Assembly (NCBI RefSeq): GCF_002848005.1
Contig: NZ_PKHX01000002.1
Span: forward strand, 124,001 to 188,000
From: Varibaculum cambriense
Lineage (GTDB): Bacteria > Actinomycetota > Actinomycetes > Actinomycetales > Actinomycetaceae
Length of the DNA: 64,000 nt
Reading direction: 5' to 3'
In this document: in pieces, positions 46,143 through 55,008 of the stretch
Numbering within the stretch: position 1 is the first letter of the stretch
Layout: the number at the start of each line of letters is the position of its first letter
Notes under the pieces: generated by a model
What the model was told of the DNA's origin: nothing
The model's input: the letters and a program-made list of their open reading frames with translations, nothing else
Databases searched by the model: none
Program-made: the position numbers and the translations under genes

Positions 46143-47333
46143 ATGCTCCCATACTCAACTGCCAACTTCCCTATTCAGCCCCTAATGGAGCATTCCTTTA
46201 TGGCGCTGGTAGGTGCGGCCGCCCTGATAGTGGTGGCCACGCTGCTAGTGGTATGGACCGTGGTTTTTTACCAAAGTGCCTCCCGCTCCCCCATCCTGAC
46301 TTTTAGTGCGCGTCGCCACGAGAATTTATACCGCCTACTGGCTGCTTACCGTCAGCGGCTGGCTTCCCTAGGAGCCGATCCTCGATACGCGGCTTTAGAT
46401 ACTAGCGCTCGCCGAGTCATCCTCGGCAAAATCTTAAGAAATCTAAGCCAACAGTATTACCGCACCGCCGGTTGGGGTAACTATCACCCGCAACAGCTGG
46501 TAGCCACTGACTGGCCAGAACTGGCTACCCTGATTTCGACGCTATCTCATCCCGACCAATTCCCCGGACAAACTCCCTGGGGAGGACGCGCCCAGGTTTC
46601 TCCTAGCGACACTGCCACGCTAACGGCCGCGCTCTCCCAGATTAGCTATCGCAGCCAACTCCACGCCCACGCTCTAAATACCCGCCAGGATCTGGTAATC
46701 AAACCTCCTCGCAGATCCCGGTTTTGGATAGTGCCAGTAACCTTAACCGTGCTCTGTCTGCTAGTTATTTCCGGGCTGCAAACCCAAAGTTGGCTACTAG
46801 AACAACAGGCAGTCCGCGCAGACCGGCAGGGGGATCCTTCCTTGGCGCAAGATCTGCGTCTACGCCAAGCCGACTCCCGCCTACTAGCCGATCGGTGGCT
46901 GGTGAACTACAACCTGGGAACCACCTATCTAAACGCCGGCGACCTGCAAAATGCTAACAAATATTTATCTAGGGCTAGTAAGAAAATGCCGTTCGTTCTG
47001 GAAGCAAAAATGACTGAACCCCAGGCCGTATTGGCTGGCTGCCAGGTGAACTACAACCTAGCTTTAGTGACGATAAAAACCAGTGAGGAACCCAAATCCA
47101 CTGATGTTTTAGTCCAGGCTGCTCAGCAGCTGGTTTACTGCAATCAGGAAGCTTTAAAAACTCGCCAAAAATACTGGAAACTGGAGAGAGGTACTCCCGC
47201 TACTAGTAAGGTTTCTGCCAGCTTGAAGCGGGTAGCAAAAGATAGTGATTCCCTAATAGAGCAGATCAAAAAACGGGGAGGTAGCAATTTTCGGATGCCT
47301 TCCGCTTCCTGGTTTGAGGATTTTGGTTCCTAA
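46143..47333 (+). CDS. Membrane-anchored TPR-like protein
   Basis: 396 residues. One helix near the N-terminus (FMALVGAAALIVVATLLVVWTVVFY), a basic, helical inside segment (RHENLYRLLAAYRQRLASLG), a second helix (about 200-222, FWIVPVTLTVLCLLVISGL), then an outside region with two TPR-like units (WLVNYNLGTTYLNAGDLQNANKYL; CQVNYNLALVTIK). The layout recalls TPR proteins of MoxR/Bat-type clusters, but no MoxR or VWA gene is present. Function unknown. Probably cotranscribed with the preceding gene. Confidence 0.75.
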   Translation: MLPYSTANFPIQPLMEHSFMALVGAAALIVVATLLVVWTVVFYQSASRSPILTFSARRHENLYRLLAAYRQRLASLGADPRYAALDTSARRVILGKILRNLSQQYYRTAGWGNYHPQQLVATDWPELATLISTLSHPDQFPGQTPWGGRAQVSPSDTATLTAALSQISYRSQLHAHALNTRQDLVIKPPRRSRFWIVPVTLTVLCLLVISGLQTQSWLLEQQAVRADRQGDPSLAQDLRLRQADSRLLADRWLVNYNLGTTYLNAGDLQNANKYLSRASKKMPFVLEAKMTEPQAVLAGCQVNYNLALVTIKTSEEPKSTDVLVQAAQQLVYCNQEALKTRQKYWKLERGTPATSKVSASLKRVAKDSDSLIEQIKKRGGSNFRMPSASWFEDFGS

Positions 47334-47533
47334 AATCCTCGCTCTATCCCCACTTCCCGCAGCTTGCTACCGATAATTGTCACCTAGATTATTACTTTCC
47401 CCCAACTATCAAAGTATTAATTACCCAGTTAAACCGGCACGGGGCCAGCAGTTCCGCAGTTACCCTGCGTCCGATTTAAAATCTTTACCTGATTTGGCTG
47501 CACTCTGACGCCAGAACCAGCACAATTGAAAAT

Positions 47534-50095
47534 ATGAAACGGATGAAGCGCTTTTGGTGGGGAAAACACCCAGGCTTCATCGTGACTATCTGGTTGCTAA
47601 CCGTAACTCTCGCCATCGTCGCGGTATTTTCGGGTCTGGGAGGAAAACCACTATTTGAAAGACTAATTACCCCCCAGCCGGCCAGCCCCGCTTCGGAATC
47701 AGCCGTGGGTAAGAAACTGTATGAGCAAGGCCACCGCGATACCTATCCGGTAACGGCAGTAGTTGAAATACCGGATTTAGAAAAACATGCTGATCAGATT
47801 GCAAAAATGCTGCGCCCGCTACACGCGGATCTGTTGCAGGTAAGTAAGGTAAAACAGATCGCAGATCCCTTTATCACCTTTGACCCCCAGCTCCCCGCCG
47901 GGAAAAAAGCTCAAGAACAAATCGACCAGGCATTAGCGCAGGCATTAGCGCAGGGAAGAACCCAGGCCGAGCAAGTCGCTAGAGCTAAGGGCGCTAGTGG
48001 CCAGCAACTAGAAAAAGCAAAGCAGCGTGCCGAAAGAGAGGTTAAAAAAGCTTTCACCAGTCAGCTACCCCCGGCTTGGAAAACTATCCAGTCCAGTGAA
48101 CTCCAGCAGATGATTGCCGAGGACGGGAAAACTTTCCTGATCAACGTGCAGCTAGCTGCCAGCGGCTATGACCAGGTTGACCCGGATGCCCGCGACCAGG
48201 TAGCCCGGATTTTAGAGGAACTACCTGATTATTTTTCCGGTTCAAACGTTGCTGCCACCGTTAATGTAGTCGATAACATCGGTTTGCAAAATGCTGCTAA
48301 CGGGCAAGTCAAAGCCGATATGTTACGCGGGGAAGGAATTTCGATTCCAATTTCTCTGCTGATCATGACCATAGTTTTCGGGGGAATGTTAGCTGCCTTG
48401 CTGCCGCTAATGGGAGCCGGGGCTGCCATTGGAATCACCTTAATGCTGATCCTGGCACTGACTTATCTGATCACTGTGGAATCATTCGTAGTCAATATTG
48501 TTTCTTTCCTCGGGCTGGGGCTATCGATTGACTACGGATTACTAATCGTGTCTCGTTACCGTCATGAACTGCATAAACGTGGTATTCACGGCCAGGAAGA
48601 TACCTTAATTTTTTACCCTCGCGTGCTGCAATTATTAGTTGCTTCGCGCCGCGAAGGCGATAGGAAAATTGGTATCGCTACTCGGAAAGATTACCGCACC
48701 CAACTCCTGCGTGCCCGTAAACCTTATCTTCAGGCTCTAGATAAAACTATGGACACTGCCGGAGCCACGGTTTTCTTTTCGGCTCTAATTGTCTCCCTCG
48801 CGATCTTGGGGCTATGTATCTTCCCGCTACCATTACTGCGTCTGATGGGCATCGGCGGAGTGTTAGTAACCATGCTGGCGATGATTTCTAATATGACGTT
48901 TTTGCCTGCCCTGATGATGCTGTTCGGACCGAGCCTGGCTTCTCCCTCCAAGTTTTCCCACTGGATGAACTGGATCCGCCGCCATTTACTGCGCCGTTCC
49001 CGCGAGCGCTCCGAAGACGATCCCTCTCCCGTTTTTCGCGCGGTATCAACTTTCGTGACCCGCCGCCCCTGGCCAGTGCTAGTAGTGGTGACCCTAGTGT
49101 TAGTGGTGATGTCTCTTCCGCTCTACCAGATGCAAATGCGTTCCTCCGCGGTAGAATCGATGCCGCGGTCAATCCCGCAAATCGGGGCATTATGGGATAT
49201 GTGGGAACGCTTCCCCGACTCGGCAAACCCACAAATCCGTTTGGTAGCCAAAACCACCCCGCAAAAGTTGCAAACTTGGGCAGAAGAAGAAGTGGAACCG
49301 CTATCCCATGTGAAACGAATTCGGCCCGCCGAAGACCTGAAAATCGATGGCCAACAATACGCGGCTCTGGATGTTTACACGAAAGAAAAAGATGCCTTCG
49401 CCGCGCAAGTGAAACAAGAAATGCAAGAGGTACGCCAGTTACCTGCCCCCTTTAAAATTTGGGTGACCGGAGAAGCTGCACTACAAACCGATTTCCAAGA
49501 CACCCTTTACGAATACGCTCCCTACGTATTTGCGGTAGTCGCCCTCACTACCTATTTAATGTTGTTCCTGATGACCGGGGCGTTGCTGCTACCACTGCAA
49601 GCCTTGGTATTAAACATGGTGTCGTTAATGTCTTCCTTAGGGGTAGCCGTATGGGTTTTCCAATATGGTCATGGAGAGAAGCTGCTAGGTTTCACTTCCT
49701 TGGGCGCAGTGGAATCTTATGTAGTGGCGATCGTATTTTGCTTCGGTTTTGGCTTATCAATGGATTATGAAATGTTCCTAGTTTCTAGGGTGAAAGAAAT
49801 CTGGGATGAAACCGCAGATAACAAACGTGCGGTGCGGGAGGGACTTACCCATTCGGCCTCAACTATTACTTCCGCAGCATTAATTCTGCTAGTAGTGTTC
49901 CTCGGTTTTACCACCGGAGGCATCCAAGCCATAAAACAGATTGGATTTACTTTAGCGGTGGCGGTAGCCCTGGACGCTACTTTAGTACGCATGGGACTAG
50001 TACCCGCCATTATGGCAATCTGCGGAAAAGCTAATTGGTGGGCTCCCAAATGGCTGCGGTCTTTCCGCTCCCGGCTGCCCCTTCCTGGACACTAG
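47534..50095 (+). CDS. MMPL family RND transporter
   Basis: 853 residues with the two-fold RND layout: helix 1 (GFIVTIWLLTVTLAIVAVFSGLG), an outside domain with a charged helical stretch (about 130-175, ALAQALAQGRTQAEQVARAKG), five helices with GLGLSIDYGLLIVSRYRHEL, an inside loop, then the second half with VFCFGFGLSMDYEMFLVSRVKE and GFTTGGIQAIKQIGFTLAVAVALDATLVRM. The Asp-Tyr pairs are the proton-relay residues of MmpL3-type transporters. It probably exports a lipid or hydrophobic compound. It is separated by 200 bp from the previous genes and converges on dnaB. Confidence 0.9.
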   Translation: MKRMKRFWWGKHPGFIVTIWLLTVTLAIVAVFSGLGGKPLFERLITPQPASPASESAVGKKLYEQGHRDTYPVTAVVEIPDLEKHADQIAKMLRPLHADLLQVSKVKQIADPFITFDPQLPAGKKAQEQIDQALAQALAQGRTQAEQVARAKGASGQQLEKAKQRAEREVKKAFTSQLPPAWKTIQSSELQQMIAEDGKTFLINVQLAASGYDQVDPDARDQVARILEELPDYFSGSNVAATVNVVDNIGLQNAANGQVKADMLRGEGISIPISLLIMTIVFGGMLAALLPLMGAGAAIGITLMLILALTYLITVESFVVNIVSFLGLGLSIDYGLLIVSRYRHELHKRGIHGQEDTLIFYPRVLQLLVASRREGDRKIGIATRKDYRTQLLRARKPYLQALDKTMDTAGATVFFSALIVSLAILGLCIFPLPLLRLMGIGGVLVTMLAMISNMTFLPALMMLFGPSLASPSKFSHWMNWIRRHLLRRSRERSEDDPSPVFRAVSTFVTRRPWPVLVVVTLVLVVMSLPLYQMQMRSSAVESMPRSIPQIGALWDMWERFPDSANPQIRLVAKTTPQKLQTWAEEEVEPLSHVKRIRPAEDLKIDGQQYAALDVYTKEKDAFAAQVKQEMQEVRQLPAPFKIWVTGEAALQTDFQDTLYEYAPYVFAVVALTTYLMLFLMTGALLLPLQALVLNMVSLMSSLGVAVWVFQYGHGEKLLGFTSLGAVESYVVAIVFCFGFGLSMDYEMFLVSRVKEIWDETADNKRAVREGLTHSASTITSAALILLVVFLGFTTGGIQAIKQIGFTLAVAVALDATLVRMGLVPAIMAICGKANWWAPKWLRSFRSRLPLPGH

Positions 50096-50134
50096 GGCGG
50101 TTCCAGGACGAACAAGGCGACGCTACCAGAAAAC

Positions 50135-51460
50135 TTACTCGCGGGCGGGATTACCAAACTTAGACAAACGCCCGAGGAAGGTTAAGGGAATGGTTGCGGT
50201 CGGACCGTTACGGTGTTTAGCGATAATCACATCTGCCTCCCCGGGACGATCTTCCTGATTGTAAACTTCCGGGCGATTTAGCAGCATTACCACATCCGCA
50301 TCCTGTTCCAACGAACCAGATTCTCGCAGGTCAGCAAGCATTGGTTTGTGTTCGATTCGTTGTTCGGGTCCGCGGTTTAGCTGGGCGACTGCCACCACCG
50401 GGATTTCTAGTTCTTTAGCTAGCAGTTTTAAAGAGCGAGAAAACTCCGCTACTTCTTGTTGCCGGGACTCTACCCGTTTACCGGAACTCATCAACTGGAG
50501 GTAGTCCACCACTACCAATTTCAAATCGTTTTGCTGCTTGAGCCGTCGACATTTTGAACGTATCTCCGGCATGGTCATATTCGGAGAATCATCTATATAC
50601 AGCGGAGCCTGGGAACAGCGGGATAGCACCTGGGCTATTTTTGTCCAATCCGCGTCCTCTAAATCTCCCGCGCTGAGCCGCGACATAGACACCCCGGATT
50701 CCGCGGAAATCATGCGCCGCGAAATCTCCGTTCCGTCCATTTCTAGACTGAAAATCACGGAAGTAAGGTCGTGATGGATCGCTGCGTTTCTACAAAAATC
50801 CAGTGCCAAGGTAGATTTACCCATTGCCGGGCGAGCGGCCACAATCACCAATTGCCCCGGATGCAGACCATGAGTGAGGTTATCTAACTGATAAAAACCG
50901 GTAGGAACCCCCGAAGACATACCCCCATTTTTTTGCAGTTCTTGCAGCTCGGTTACGGTTTCATCTAAAAATTCGGTGATGGGGCGGTAGTCTTCGCTAT
51001 CGCCGCGTTCACTGACTGCATAGATTTCACTTTGCGCCTGGTTGATCAGTTCATCTACGTCGCCGCCATCATCGGCGTAACCCAGTTGTACCACCCGGGT
51101 ACCCGCTTGCACCAGGGAACGCAGCTGCGCCCGCTCGCGCACGATCCGGGCATAATATCCCGCGTTTGCGGCGGTGGGAACCCCGGAGATTAATTGATGT
51201 AAATAGGGGGCGCCCCCGATTCTCTCCAGATCACCGCGGCGTTTTAGTTGCCCAGCTACGGTAACCGCATCTACGGGTTCGCCGCGCCCAAATAGATCCA
51301 GTACTACTTCGTGGATGGTTTGATGCACCGGGCGATAGTAGTCTTCTCCCCTGATCGTCATGGTGACATCCGCAATCGCATCTTTGGAGAGCATCATCGC
51401 TCCCAATACGGATTGTTCAGCAGCAATATCTTGCGGAGGCGTACGATCAAAATCTGCCAT
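50135..51460 (-). CDS. dnaB: Replicative DNA helicase DnaB
   Basis: 441 residues from ATG 51460, with AGGAGG five bases before; the GTG at 51463 is too close to that site. The N-terminal domain starts PPQDIAAEQSVLGAMMLS, and the RecA-like motor has Walker A AARPAMGKSTLAL and VVDYLQLMSS, then LADLRESGSLEQDADVVMLLNR. No intein, although actinobacterial DnaB often carries one. It unwinds DNA ahead of the replisome. The upstream region carries a DnaA-box cluster. Confidence 0.96.
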   Translation of the reverse strand: MADFDRTPPQDIAAEQSVLGAMMLSKDAIADVTMTIRGEDYYRPVHQTIHEVVLDLFGRGEPVDAVTVAGQLKRRGDLERIGGAPYLHQLISGVPTAANAGYYARIVRERAQLRSLVQAGTRVVQLGYADDGGDVDELINQAQSEIYAVSERGDSEDYRPITEFLDETVTELQELQKNGGMSSGVPTGFYQLDNLTHGLHPGQLVIVAARPAMGKSTLALDFCRNAAIHHDLTSVIFSLEMDGTEISRRMISAESGVSMSRLSAGDLEDADWTKIAQVLSRCSQAPLYIDDSPNMTMPEIRSKCRRLKQQNDLKLVVVDYLQLMSSGKRVESRQQEVAEFSRSLKLLAKELEIPVVAVAQLNRGPEQRIEHKPMLADLRESGSLEQDADVVMLLNRPEVYNQEDRPGEADVIIAKHRNGPTATIPLTFLGRLSKFGNPARE

Positions 51461-51574
51461 CACAACCTCCTAGAAAGAATTTTAAGCCCTTTGATTGTGC
51501 CACATTCCGGCGGTAGAACCAGAAAACCTGTTGTTGAAAACTCGCTAATTTTGGTGCAGACAGTGTTAATAACC

Positions 51575-51677
51575 TGTGGAAATATCAGGAAATATGTGGG
51601 TATTTAATGACGCCAAGTTTATAAACCAGTTACAAACTGGGAAACTACTAACAGAGTTATTCACAGATTGTGTATAG
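51575..51677. promoter_or_regulatory. DnaA-box cluster between dnaB and MATE gene
   Basis: TTATTCACA (51657-51665) and, inverted three bases on, TGTGTATAG (51669-51677, one mismatch to TTATACACA), with a weaker TGTGGAAAT at about 51577-51585. The region between the divergent dnaB and MATE genes is AT-rich. DnaA could bind here and control dnaB. Confidence 0.45.
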
Positions 51678-51694
51678 AAAATAGGGGAAGATTC

Positions 51695-53008
51695 GTGGAA
51701 AAGCCTAAACAAACTAGTCTTAACCGCAAGATTTTGGCTCTGGCTTTACCCGCCCTCGGATCCCTAATCGCCGAACCGCTTCTAACCATGGCTGACTCCA
51801 TTTTGGTTGGACATGTAGGAACCCCAGATTTAGCAGGATTAGCTATCGGCTCCACCGTACTTACCCTGGTTGTGGGAATCTGCGTATTTCTCGCTTACAC
51901 CACTACAGCGGTTACGGGCAGAGCCATTGGGGCTGGTAAACGCGCTGAAGGTCTCCGCCTCGGTATTCAGGGAATGTGGTTGGGAGCGCTGGTCGGGGCG
52001 GCACTGGCGGTAGTGTTGATAGTTTTCGCTCCCCAAATTATTGGCTTTTTCGAAGCTGAGCCGCAAGTGGCGAGTTTGGCACGCCGCTACTTGACGGTAT
52101 CGGCCCCCGGACTCATCGCCATGCTATCCGTTTTAGCTGCTAACGGGGTATTGCGGGGACTATTAGATACCCGCACTCCCCTCCTGGTTACCACCAGCGC
52201 AGCAATCCTCAACGTACCGGTATCCGCATTCTTAATTTTCGGCTGCTCTTTCGGGGTGGCAGGTGCCGGCGCTGGCACCGCAATTTGTCAGTTCTTTATG
52301 GCTATGTGGCTGTGGATAGTGGTGATTAAGAAACTGCGCGCCGAAGGAGTATCAGCGCGCCCTGATCTAAAACTAATCTTCCGTTCCGGGCTGCACGGAT
52401 TGCCCTTAGTTCTCCGCTCCTTGTTCCTACAGGCTGCCATCGTAGTCACCACTTGGCAGGCGGCTCGTTTAGGGGCAGTAACTTTGGCGGGCTATCAGAT
52501 TCTAAAAACCCTATGGACGCTCGCAGCATTCGGATTAGATGCTTTAGCGATCGCCGCTCAGGCGCTCCTTGCCAACGCCCTGGGGGAGGGTGACAAACGA
52601 AAAATTCGGGTTCTAATCTCCCAGTTAAATCGCTGGGCGCTAGTGTCTGGCACCCTGATTGGTCTGGTATTTGCGGCCACCTCTAGCTTTTCGCCGCACC
52701 TTTTTACCAGTGATCCCCAGGTGATCGCAGTTAGTGTCCCCGCCATCATCGTGGTGGGTCTTATGCAACCGGTGGCAGCCTTAACTTACATCTACGATGG
52801 TTACTTGATCGGCGCTGATGATACTAAATACCTGGCAAAAGCGATGACAATAGTATTTATCACCTATCTTCCAGCAATTTTACTAGCTGGCTTGCTACCG
52901 GCAGGAGCTATAGCTTTAGCCGGGTTATGGGCTATCTACGGGGTGGTTTTCATCGGTGGGAGGGCGCTCTCGCTTTGGCTGCGCATCCGCACCGATGCTT
53001 GGCTCTAG
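51695..53008 (+). CDS. MATE family efflux transporter
   Basis: About 437 residues from GTG 51695, preceded by GGGGA; an in-frame TTG at 51668 is less likely. Twelve hydrophobic helices. The opening LNRKILALALPALGSLIAEPLLTMADSILVGHVGTPDLAGLAIGST is the MatE signature of the DinF-like branch. It is a cation-driven exporter of drugs or other organic compounds. It lies on the plus strand between dnaB and the rplI cluster, which are both on the minus strand, so it interrupts the usual rplI-dnaB neighbourhood. Confidence 0.9.
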   Translation: MEKPKQTSLNRKILALALPALGSLIAEPLLTMADSILVGHVGTPDLAGLAIGSTVLTLVVGICVFLAYTTTAVTGRAIGAGKRAEGLRLGIQGMWLGALVGAALAVVLIVFAPQIIGFFEAEPQVASLARRYLTVSAPGLIAMLSVLAANGVLRGLLDTRTPLLVTTSAAILNVPVSAFLIFGCSFGVAGAGAGTAICQFFMAMWLWIVVIKKLRAEGVSARPDLKLIFRSGLHGLPLVLRSLFLQAAIVVTTWQAARLGAVTLAGYQILKTLWTLAAFGLDALAIAAQALLANALGEGDKRKIRVLISQLNRWALVSGTLIGLVFAATSSFSPHLFTSDPQVIAVSVPAIIVVGLMQPVAALTYIYDGYLIGADDTKYLAKAMTIVFITYLPAILLAGLLPAGAIALAGLWAIYGVVFIGGRALSLWLRIRTDAWL

Positions 53009-53061
53009 CTGCGATTAATATAGTTCCCTTTACTGCTGACAACTGTCTAGTTTATTTATAG

Positions 53062-53107
53062 AAAAAGTAGGGTGAGCGAGGCCTTAACCTCGCTCACCCT
53101 ACTTTTT
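53062..53107. terminator. Bidirectional terminator between MATE gene and rplI
   Basis: A perfect 20-bp stem (53062-53081 with 53088-53107) around CCTTAA, with A-tract on the left and T-tract on the right, so it serves both converging transcripts. Confidence 0.92.
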
Positions 53108-53139
53108 TATTAGCTAAGCGCTGCCTAGTAGGGATTTAC

Positions 53140-53601
53140 CTACTTGCCGCCCTCAACGTTGACAAACAGTTTGGCGCTAATATCTTCATGCAAATTGATT
53201 TGAATCTGATATTTTCCAACCGCTTTAATCGGTTTTTCGATAATAACTTTGCGCCGGTCAATAGTTTGCCCGATCTGTTCTTTCACCGCTGCTACCACGT
53301 CTTGGGTAGATACTGCTCCAAAGAGGCGACCAGAATGGCCCGCCCGCTTGGAAACTACCACGGTATTGTGGGCTTCAATCGCATCCCGCACTGCCCGGGC
53401 ATCCTCAACATTAGAGATTTCCCGGCGCCGGCGCGCCCGAATCATTTCGTCGATCTGCTTTTGGGCTCCCTTAGTCCAAGGGTGCGCCATTTTCCGCGGT
53501 ACCAGGTAGTTGCGGGCATATCCGCGAGCTACGGTTACTACGTCACCGGAAGAACCCAGCCCCGGTACATCCATATTCAAAATAATTTTGGCTGTTGCCA
53601 T
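53140..53601 (-). CDS. rplI: Ribosomal protein bL9
   Basis: 153 residues beginning with the bL9 signature (LNMDVPGLGSSGDVVTVARGYARNYLVP), then the long connecting helix (QIDEMIRARRRREISNVEDA) and the C-terminal domain. Binds domain V of 23S rRNA at the L1 stalk base. Last gene of the rpsF-ssb-rpsR-rplI operon. Confidence 0.97.
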   Translation of the reverse strand: MATAKIILNMDVPGLGSSGDVVTVARGYARNYLVPRKMAHPWTKGAQKQIDEMIRARRRREISNVEDARAVRDAIEAHNTVVVSKRAGHSGRLFGAVSTQDVVAAVKEQIGQTIDRRKVIIEKPIKAVGKYQIQINLHEDISAKLFVNVEGGK

Positions 53602-53616
53602 GACTAGACCCTCCTA

Positions 53617-53859
53617 TCAGCGACCAGAACTTGTGTAGGGAAGCAACGCCATTTCCCGGGCATTCTTAACTGCCTTGGCGATGGCGCGCTGCTGCTGAAC
53701 GCTAACTCCGGTAACCCGGCGCGAACGAATCTTTCCGCGATCGGAAATAAACTTCCGCAAGAACGGGGTATCTTTGTAGTCGATTTTTTCAACCGGCATA
53801 TTACGTAGCGGGTTAGCCTTTTTCTTGATCGGCTTCGCGCGAAGAACTTTCTTCGCCAT
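53617..53859 (-). CDS. rpsR: Ribosomal protein bS18
   Basis: 80 residues: [64 protein letters not shown] is diagnostic of bS18, with the core NARxMALLPY. It binds 16S rRNA together with bS6. No zinc cysteines, so this is the zinc-free form. It lies 15 bp before rplI in the ribosomal operon. Confidence 0.97.
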   Translation of the reverse strand: MAKKVLRAKPIKKKANPLRNMPVEKIDYKDTPFLRKFISDRGKIRSRRVTGVSVQQQRAIAKAVKNAREMALLPYTSSGR

Positions 53860-53903
53860 ATTTACTCCTTAATGGTGTGACCCTAAGGTCTTATCCTGAA
53901 ACT

Positions 53904-54479
53904 TTAGAACGGCGGTTCGTTGTCGCCGTCGTTATCACTAGTGGCAGGAGCAGCCCAGGGGTTATCATCCGCAGCTGGCTGCGCCGCAGTCATAGAACCT
54001 GTCCCCAGGTTCGCGGCACCCCCTTGGTTAAATCCGCCACCTTGATTGAAATTGCCGGCTGGAGCGCCCGGGTTAAATCCGCCCTGTCCACCCTGATTGA
54101 ATCCGCCGGCACCTGAGCGCGGAATCCGGGTAACTTGGGCTTGCGCATAACGCAAGGAAGGACCGATTTCGTCGACTTGAATCTCTATTGAGGAACGATT
54201 CTGTCCATCCCGTTCCCAATTGCGTTGCTGCAAGCGACCATGAACAATCACTCGCATGCCTTTGGTTAAGGATTCAGCGATATTTTCGGCCATTTCCCGC
54301 CACGCTGAACAACGCAAGAACATGGCAGTGCCATCTTCCCACTGTCCGGATGCGCGATTATAAGTTCTGGGAGTGGAGGCCACGGTAAACGAAGCCACTG
54401 GCACCGATTGCGCGGTATAGCGCAGCTCGGGATCTGCAGTCAGATTCCCAATAACCGTTATCTGGGTTTCTCCAGCCAT
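53904..54479 (-). CDS. ssb: Single-stranded DNA-binding protein
   Basis: 191 residues. The OB fold starts [19 protein letters not shown] and carries [18 protein letters not shown] and [18 protein letters not shown] Gly/Asn/Gln-rich linker (about 120-165, [14 protein letters not shown]) joins it to the acidic tip DNEPPF, which recruits repair and replication proteins. The position between rpsF and rpsR is usual for Actinobacteria. Confidence 0.96.
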   Translation of the reverse strand: MAGETQITVIGNLTADPELRYTAQSVPVASFTVASTPRTYNRASGQWEDGTAMFLRCSAWREMAENIAESLTKGMRVIVHGRLQQRNWERDGQNRSSIEIQVDEIGPSLRYAQAQVTRIPRSGAGGFNQGGQGGFNPGAPAGNFNQGGGFNQGGAANLGTGSMTAAQPAADDNPWAAPATSDNDGDNEPPF

Positions 54480-54499
54480 CTTTTTTCCTCTCCGCGATC

Positions 54500-54784
54500 T
54501 TAATCGCGCCGCAACAACTTAGTGCGCAAAACTGATTCGTTAAGCGACAGCTGCCGGGTTAGCTCTTCAGCAATCTGCGGGGTAGTGGTCATCTCAATGA
54601 CCGCATAGATCCCTTCAGAATATTTTTCAATCGGATATGCAAGGCGACGTTTGCCCCAAATATCAGTCGCGTCTACGCTTCCCCCATTAGCCGAAACCAC
54701 GTTTAGTAGTTTCTCTAATGCCGGGGCTACGGTGCGTTCGTCGATTTCGGGATTCAGGATCACCATCATCTCATATTTACGCAT
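54500..54784 (-). CDS. rpsF: Ribosomal protein bS6
   Basis: 94 residues from ATG 54784 ([19 protein letters not shown]), which is preceded by AAAGGAGGT; an in-frame extension to 54862 overlaps the leader hairpins and is not used. [12 protein letters not shown] and EGIYAVIEM are family marks. It pairs with bS18 on the 30S platform. First gene of the operon. Confidence 0.97.
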   Translation of the reverse strand: MRKYEMMVILNPEIDERTVAPALEKLLNVVSANGGSVDATDIWGKRRLAYPIEKYSEGIYAVIEMTTTPQIAEELTRQLSLNESVLRTKLLRRD

Positions 54785-54810
54785 CTCAACCCACCTCCTT
54801 TGGTCTAACG

Positions 54811-54860
54811 GCCACGGTCCTTCCGTGGCAGGAGGGCTTATGCATGCGACCGAAGGCCGC
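54811..54860 (-). promoter_or_regulatory. Structured leader of rpsF operon, possible S6:S18-binding RNA
   Basis: The leader holds GCCACGG-AAGGA-CCGTGGC (54829-54811, perfect 7-bp stem) just before the ribosome site, and a second stem GCGGCC/GGTCGC with one mismatch (54860-54846). Many bacteria use such a leader for feedback by the S6:S18 complex. I cannot confirm the consensus bulge. Confidence 0.4.
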
Positions 54861-55008
54861 ACTACAGGATAACTTAGTTCAAAGTGCTATTTCTAGCCGT
54901 TATCTAACATTGTTAGGAAACGCTCGTTTTTCGCTCCTCGCAGGTAAAACCGCTGCCTACCTCCGGGCGCGAAACGGGACTAAAACTAATCCCCATACCT
55001 CGCCCTAC

